Below, piece by piece: positions 34,151 to 38,023 of a stretch of DNA of 38,023 bases. The translations under genes and the position numbers were made by a program. Numbering within the stretch: position 1 is the stretch's first letter; the number at the start of each line of letters is the position of its first letter. A model generated the notes under the pieces. The model saw only the letters and a list, made by a program, of their open reading frames with translations, had not been told where the DNA came from and did no database searches. Source of the stretch: Methylobacterium oxalidis (lineage in GTDB: Bacteria > Pseudomonadota > Alphaproteobacteria > Rhizobiales > Beijerinckiaceae); assembly GCF_007992195.1 (NCBI RefSeq), contig NZ_BJZU01000081.1:1-38023 (forward strand), in the 5' to 3' direction.

Positions 34151-34275
34151 CGCACGCTCGGCTCTGAACCCGGACCGACCGTCCGGAGTTGGGATCACGT
34201 CTGGGGCGGCCTCGTCGGCCGCCCCTCCCACTTCTCAGTCGCATGGGCCGCGCGCCTCGCGGCGCGGAGCCCTTG

Positions 34276-34521
34276 ATGTACGATCCCTTTGCTGTCGCCC
34301 TGCTCGCTCTCGAAGCGCAGAAGGTTGTCGAGCTTCGGCTTGTGAAGCTCGCCTGGGGCGGATTCGAGGGGTGTGCCGAGGCTCAGCAGATGGTGAGCGA
34401 GAAGGTCAGCGCCTTCATCGAGGCGTCCGGCACGCTGATGACGGGCGGCTCCTGCGATGCCGTGGTCGATCGGTACCGGGAGCACGTGGCCGCCAACACC
34501 AAGCGCCTGACGGCGGTCTAG
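34276..34521 (+). CDS. Small helical protein, unknown function
   Basis: Protein of 81 residues (MYDPFAVALLALEAQKVVEL, then RLVKLAWGGFEGCAEAQQMV, SEKVSAFIEASGTLMTGGSC, DAVVDRYREHVAANTKRLTA). It appears entirely helical and is reminiscent of short phasin-like or PhaM-like helical proteins, with alternating hydrophobic positions but no clear domain. Two cysteines occur (in GFEGCAEA and GGSCDAV). The ATG at 34276 has GCGGAG upstream; a TTG at 34189 would add 29 low-complexity residues and is less likely. Placement directly after a phasin gene on the same strand hints at granule-related work, which I cannot prove. Confidence 0.65.
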   Translation: MYDPFAVALLALEAQKVVELRLVKLAWGGFEGCAEAQQMVSEKVSAFIEASGTLMTGGSCDAVVDRYREHVAANTKRLTAV

Positions 34522-34558
34522 CGCAGGGCGACGGTCCAAGAGCGGGGTGCCGCCCCGC

Positions 34559-35272
34559 TCAGCGACCTGTCGGCCTGCGGGCGGGGCTGTCGCTCGCCTG
34601 CACGCGCTCCGCGAGCCAGAGGACGTGCCGGCGGCCGCTCGATCCGCCGCTCGCCCGCACGCGGATCTCGTCGACGGCGAAGCCCGTCTGCTGCAGCCGG
34701 GCCTTGAACTTGCGGTCCGGCCCGCCCGACCAGACGCCGAGGATGCCGCCGGGGCGGAGCGCATAGTGCGCCCGCTTGAGGCCCCAGGCATCGTACAGGC
34801 GGTCGTTCTCGCGCCTCACCATGCCCTCAGGCCCGTTGTCGACATCGAGCAGGATGGCGTCGTACCGGCCGGGGCCGGACTGGATGAGGCGGTTCACGTC
34901 CGCCTCGACCAGTTCGACCCGCGGGTCGTCGAGGCAGCCCGCGAACAGGTGCGCGAGCGGGCCCCGCGCCCAGGACGCCACCGCCGGCACGAGCTCCGCG
35001 ACGACGACACGCGCCTCGGGGCCGAGTTCCTTCAGGGCCGCGCGCAGCGTGAAGCCCATGCCGAGGCCGCCGATGAGCACCGCGGCGCGCGGGCGGTCGC
35101 GCAGGCGCGAGCAGGCGATCGTCGCGAGCGCCTCCTCCGATCCCCGGAGCCGGTTGTTCATCAGCTCGATCGTCCCGACCATGATCGAGAACTCGTCGCC
35201 TCGCTGCATCAGGCGCAGCGGGACGCTTTCGCCGGGCACCGCGCCGGTGTCGAGATGGACCCAGGGGATCAA
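34559..35272 (-). CDS. Spermidine-synthase-like (polyamine aminopropyltransferase fold) protein
   Basis: Protein of 237 residues with a spermidine-synthase/methyltransferase Rossmann fold: GDEFSIMVGTIELMNNRLRG, RAAVLIGGLGMGFTLRAALK (cofactor loop), RVVVAELVPAVASWARG (acidic strand-2 end), and the DAILLDVDNGPEG motif. The catalytic aspartate pattern of true spermidine synthases (DxTDP) is replaced by DVDNGP, so aminopropyl transfer is uncertain and it may be a methyltransferase-like protein. The TTG at 35272 is taken as start: it gives MIPWVHLDTGAV, the usual family N-terminus, and has CGGAG upstream; the 20 codons before it look non-coding. It converges with the phasin-side genes. Confidence 0.75.
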   Translation of the reverse strand: MIPWVHLDTGAVPGESVPLRLMQRGDEFSIMVGTIELMNNRLRGSEEALATIACSRLRDRPRAAVLIGGLGMGFTLRAALKELGPEARVVVAELVPAVASWARGPLAHLFAGCLDDPRVELVEADVNRLIQSGPGRYDAILLDVDNGPEGMVRRENDRLYDAWGLKRAHYALRPGGILGVWSGGPDRKFKARLQQTGFAVDEIRVRASGGSSGRRHVLWLAERVQASDSPARRPTGR

Positions 35273-35372
35273 GGGGAAACTCCGTTCGGGATGCCGGCAC
35301 GCCGCGCCCGCTCCGCCCGGCCGGGCGCGCAATCCCGGCTCTCCGGGCCACGACGCGCGGCACGAGGCCGCC

Positions 35373-35651
35373 TCAAGGCGCCTGCGCGATGACGAACTCC
35401 ATGCCGCGCCCCGGCCCCTGGTCGGCGTACTCGACGAGCGTCAGGCCGCGCTCCGCCAGCACCGCCTCGACGGTGTCCCGCTGCTTGCGCACCATCTGCC
35501 CGACCGCGAGCGGTGTCAGCCGCGGGCTCGCGCGCCGGAGCTGATCCAGCCCGATGCTGGCGGGCAGGCCCGCACTCTCGGCGATCCGGGCGAGCGCCAG
35601 GCCCAGATCCTGAGCCTTCGTCTCGGCGGCGGATTTCTGCGTGAACGCCAT
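35373..35651 (-). CDS. Small hypothetical protein
   Basis: Protein of 92 residues not recognised. It is mixed helical (SAAETKAQDLGLALARIAES, RLTPLAVGQMVRKQRDTVEA) and ends in a short beta-like stretch (GRGMEFVIAQAP). The segment LRRASPRLTPLAVGQMVRKQ could be a small helix-turn-helix, but no family motif supports DNA binding. The ATG at 35651 follows CGGAGAGGCGCG. It sits 30 bases downstream of a second small gene on the same strand and 100 bases upstream of the spermidine-synthase-like start, so the three may share a transcript. Coding appearance and ribosome site favour a real gene. Confidence 0.6.
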   Translation of the reverse strand: MAFTQKSAAETKAQDLGLALARIAESAGLPASIGLDQLRRASPRLTPLAVGQMVRKQRDTVEAVLAERGLTLVEYADQGPGRGMEFVIAQAP

Positions 35652-35681
35652 GTCGCGCCTCTCCGGTCTGCAACGATGCCC

Positions 35682-35936
35682 TCAGCCGCCCTGCAGGCTC
35701 TCGGCGAAGTCGTCCGGCACCTCGCCGAACTGCGCGAGGATCGTCGCGCTCTCCAGTTCGCCCGTCTCGTCGTCGGCCACGACCCGGAGCGCGGCCGTGC
35801 CCGGCACCCGGGCCGACATCGCTTCGGCCTTCTTCAGGGCGCCGCTCTCGGTCCCGGTCATCTCGCGGTCGCCGGGCACGAGGCGCTTGCGCTTCAGCAC
35901 GAAGGTCTGGACCACGTAGCTCGTCTTCATCGCCAT
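35682..35936 (-). CDS. Small conserved-type hypothetical protein
   Basis: Protein of 84 residues starting MAMKTSYVVQTFVLKRKRLV, followed by PGDREMTGTESGALKKAEAM, VPGTAALRVVADDETGELES and ATILAQFGEVPDDFAESLQG. I recall similar short proteins with the same layout (strand, helix GALKKAE, strand with DxETGE, ILAxxGEVP) across Hyphomicrobiales, all without a known role. ATG 35936 or 35930 both fit; longer starts have no ribosome site. Probably cotranscribed with the next small gene. Confidence 0.65.
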   Translation of the reverse strand: MAMKTSYVVQTFVLKRKRLVPGDREMTGTESGALKKAEAMSARVPGTAALRVVADDETGELESATILAQFGEVPDDFAESLQGG

Positions 35937-36088
35937 GCCGCATACCCAGCCTCGATCTGCGAACCGTTGCCTGTCCACGTCGCAGAAGTCGCGCGCACAG
36001 ACCAGATCCAACATGGACGTCCACGTACCATCGGGCAGGTCCCGTCGGCGACGCGCGCTTCGGCCGCGGGGCAGCGGTATCCGCCCGC

Positions 36089-37102
36089 CTATGCGGGTCC
36101 CGGCAAGGGCATGGCGACGTCCATCCGCAATCCGTCCGGGTCGAAGGTGAGCTCGAACTGCGCCTTCGCCTGGTAGGTGAGTAGCTGCTTGAGAAGCTCG
36201 GTCCCGAATCCTTCCCGGGTCGGCAGGGCGACGGGCGGCCCGTCATGCTCGTTCCACGTCCAGTGCAGGACCTGGCCCGAGGCGTCGTCGGCCACCGACC
36301 ATGTCACCTCCACCCGCCCGGCCGGGTCGCCGAGGGCACCGTGGCGGATGGCGTTCGTCGTGAGTTCGTGCAGCGCCATGCCGACCGGGACGGCCAGTTC
36401 TGAGACGAGCAGGACATGGGGCCCGCGCAGGGAGATGCGCGCCTGCCCCGGCCCGTCGTAGGCGTTGAGCTCGGTCCGCAGGAGGCCCTCGAACGAGACG
36501 GCCTGCGTCCGATCCTCGGTGATCAGCGCGTGGGTCTTGGACAGGGACGCGATGCGGCCCGAGAAGGCACGCTGAAACTCCGCGAGGCCGAGCGAGGAGC
36601 GCAGGGTTGCGTTGAGCACGGCCTGGACGGTCGACAGGGTGTTGCGCACGCGATGGTGCAGCTCTCGCACCAGGAGCGCCTGGCGCCGCTCGAAGGCATG
36701 CCGGTCCGTCACGTCGCGCTGCGCCGACACCCAGCGGGTGATCCGCCCGTCCGGCTCGCGGACGGGCGTGATCAGCCACTCGACCATGTAGGTCGAGCCA
36801 TCCTTGCGGTAGTTCACCGCCTTGCCCTGGAAGGGCTCGCCCGCGTCCAGGGCCGCGTGCATGCGGTCGAGCACGGCCCGTTCGGTCTCGGGGCCCTGGA
36901 GAAGACGCGGGCTCCGGCCCAGGACCTCGTGCGCCGCGTAGCCGGTCATGCGGGTGAAGGCCGGGTTGACGTACTCGATCCTCGGGCCCGGCGCGTCGAT
37001 ATCGGCGGAGGTGATGAGGATGGCCTCGCCGGTCGCCTCGACGGCGGCGCGGAGCACGCCTGTGTCGGGCTGGTCGCGGGTGGCATCGAGCCGTGCATCC
37101 AA
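36089..37102 (-). CDS. PAS/LOV-like sensor histidine kinase, HWE family
   Basis: Protein of 337 residues: an N-terminal PAS domain (residues 15-135) and a HWE-type kinase. The phosphoacceptor is His150 in LLVRELHHRVRNTLSTVQAV; the N box is GMALHELTTNAIRHGAL (His245, Asn250); WTWNE (281-285) gives the Trp and Glu for which the family is named. The PAS part follows the LOV layout (YVNPAFTRMTGYAAHEVLGR, LLQGPETERAVLDRM, EPFQGKAVNYRKDG) but the flavin-linking cysteine of GRNCRFLQ is Pro65 (GRSPRLLQ), so photochemistry by the cysteine adduct is excluded. No membrane segment: a cytoplasmic kinase, with no adjacent response regulator. The start ATG 37102 lacks a strong ribosome site but begins just before the PAS fold. 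Confidence 0.9.
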   Translation of the reverse strand: MDARLDATRDQPDTGVLRAAVEATGEAILITSADIDAPGPRIEYVNPAFTRMTGYAAHEVLGRSPRLLQGPETERAVLDRMHAALDAGEPFQGKAVNYRKDGSTYMVEWLITPVREPDGRITRWVSAQRDVTDRHAFERRQALLVRELHHRVRNTLSTVQAVLNATLRSSLGLAEFQRAFSGRIASLSKTHALITEDRTQAVSFEGLLRTELNAYDGPGQARISLRGPHVLLVSELAVPVGMALHELTTNAIRHGALGDPAGRVEVTWSVADDASGQVLHWTWNEHDGPPVALPTREGFGTELLKQLLTYQAKAQFELTFDPDGLRMDVAMPLPGPA

Positions 37103-37531
37103 GGGGTCTCACCTCCGTCGAACGGCCTCGGTCGCTGACGCCCCGCCTGCCGCGCACCGGCCAACCGGAGAGCGGGGATTCGGTTCCTCCGCGCGTCATT
37201 CGGCGTCGATGGCGGCCATCGCGGCAAGCGGAACGGCGGCGCGCCCGGCGCCGAGATCGCGGCGAGGGCTCCGTACCCCTCTCGACACCTCGACCGTCCG
37301 TCCGCTCGGAACCCTTGCCGGACCGCGGGCCGGAGCGCAGCATCCCGCCGCGCTCTGTTGGAACCGGGCCCCCGGTCGGCCGAGCGGGCCGACAGGCAGC
37401 CGCGCCCCGTACCGGAGCCTCCCCGCGATCTCACCCGGCGAGAGGCCAACCGACGACAGCCCGGTACCGGCGCAACGGCCGGGATCACCCGGAAGCGGCC
37501 TGCCTGACCGAGCCATTCACAGGAGGCGATC
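37103..37531. other. Intergenic region, no recognised gene
   Basis: About 430 bases between the divergent histidine kinase and DUF1254 genes. No recognisable protein fragment or RNA was seen; the sequence is GC-rich without a clear palindrome. An AGGAGGCGATC ribosome site lies at its right end. It must hold both divergent promoters. Confidence 0.45.
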
Positions 37532-38023
37532 ATGGATGTCACCAGACGGATCTTCGCCGCGGGCGCTGCTACGCTTCCCTTCGCCGGCCCGGGCCTGCCC
37601 TTCGCCCGCGCTCAGAGCACGGTCCAGGACGCGCCGCTCATCGGCACCGACGCGGCGGCCGATCCGCTGGACCTGGCGACGGACGCCTACATCTACGGCT
37701 ACCCGCTCGTCACCATGGAGATGACCCGGCGCGTCCTCACCAACGTGGCCGCGCCCGAGGGCAAGAGCGCGCCGATGGGCCAGTTCGCCAACCTGCGGGC
37801 GTACCCGGACGCGAAGTTCCGCGCCGTCACCGCCCCCAACGCCGACACGCTCTACTCCAGCGCCTTCCTGGATGTCGGGCGCGAGCCCTACCTCCTCAGC
37901 ATCCCGGCTCAGGACGGGCGCTACTACCTCATGCCGATGCTCAGCGCCTGGACGAACGTCTTCGCGGTGCCGGGCAAGCGCACCACCGGGACGGGCGCGC
38001 AGACCTACTTCATCGCGGGGCCC
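37532..38023 (+). CDS. DUF1254 domain protein, Tat-exported, partial
   Basis: The first 164 residues of a protein that continues past the window edge. The N-terminus (MDVTRRIFAAGAATLPFAGP, then LPFARAQS) has a twin-arginine motif and signal-peptide hydrophobic core. The mature part opens the DUF1254 domain: DLATDAYIYGYPLVTMEMTR, MGQFANLRAYPDAKFRAVTA, PNADTLYSSAFLDVGREPYL and RYYLMPMLSAWTNVFAVPGK. Full-length members add a C-terminal DUF1214 domain; function is unknown. The ATG at 37532 follows AGGAGG. Confidence 0.88.
   Translation, partial: MDVTRRIFAAGAATLPFAGPGLPFARAQSTVQDAPLIGTDAAADPLDLATDAYIYGYPLVTMEMTRRVLTNVAAPEGKSAPMGQFANLRAYPDAKFRAVTAPNADTLYSSAFLDVGREPYLLSIPAQDGRYYLMPMLSAWTNVFAVPGKRTTGTGAQTYFIAGP

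Noticed and set aside
1..38023. Search for tRNA, rRNA, CRISPR, insertion sequence or phage features
   Set aside because: No T-loop motif with matching cloverleaf, no direct-repeat array, no transposase or integrase motif and no terminal repeats were found by eye.

Overview
The window is a very GC-rich (about 70%) chromosomal stretch. Gene content and protein sequences (NAD-dependent 1,600-residue glutamate dehydrogenase, Phasin_2 protein, HWE-type histidine kinase, DUF1127 protein, Bradyrhizobium-type D-tartrate dehydratase) point to an alphaproteobacterium of the order Hyphomicrobiales, most probably Methylobacterium or a close relative; the genus is an inference. No tRNA, rRNA, CRISPR array, insertion sequence or prophage was recognised. 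Most of the window is short, ordinary metabolic and regulatory transcription units, with decayed gene remnants in several gaps.

Left part (1-11,000): a leucine/acyl-CoA catabolic pair on the minus strand (isovaleryl-CoA dehydrogenase followed by methylcrotonyl-CoA carboxylase beta subunit, cut by the window edge) diverges from an acyl-CoA synthetase. A 5'-truncated MgtC-like gene lies between that synthetase and selB (selenocysteine elongation factor). Upstream of selB is a gap holding two further remnants, a catalase-family C-terminus and a Gly/Tyr-rich tail. Then come two small exported proteins (DUF2314, DUF2059), a pirin preceded by a strong nested palindrome, and a Kef-type K+/H+ antiporter.

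Middle (11,000-25,300): the giant NAD-glutamate dehydrogenase converges on a Tat-exported metallophosphoesterase, which diverges from a CYTH-CHAD triphosphatase. A collapsed corA pseudogene follows, then an OprB-type porin, a 47-residue DUF1127 protein, and a two-gene minus-strand unit (SDR plus a QueG-like Fe-S protein fused to an SCP2 domain). That unit is divergent from a TetR regulator across a duplicated palindromic operator.

Right part (25,500-38,023): an NmrA-type reductase; an Rrf2 regulator whose promoter, operator and start codon appear superimposed, overlapping a methyltransferase; a SnoaL-like protein; a second-type methionine aminopeptidase; and D-tartrate dehydratase. Next is a compact three-gene minus-strand operon of an NrtR-like Nudix regulator, an SPFH/band-7 protein and a divergent NAD-kinase-like protein. 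This operon is the best candidate for an under-described system: a membrane-scaffold protein and a nucleotide-kinase relative under a regulator of the type that senses NAD-derived metabolites. The window ends with a phasin, a small unknown protein, a spermidine-synthase-like protein, two small unknown proteins, a PAS-HWE histidine kinase and the start of a DUF1254 protein.

All assignments come from reading motifs and remembered family sequences; no database search was run.
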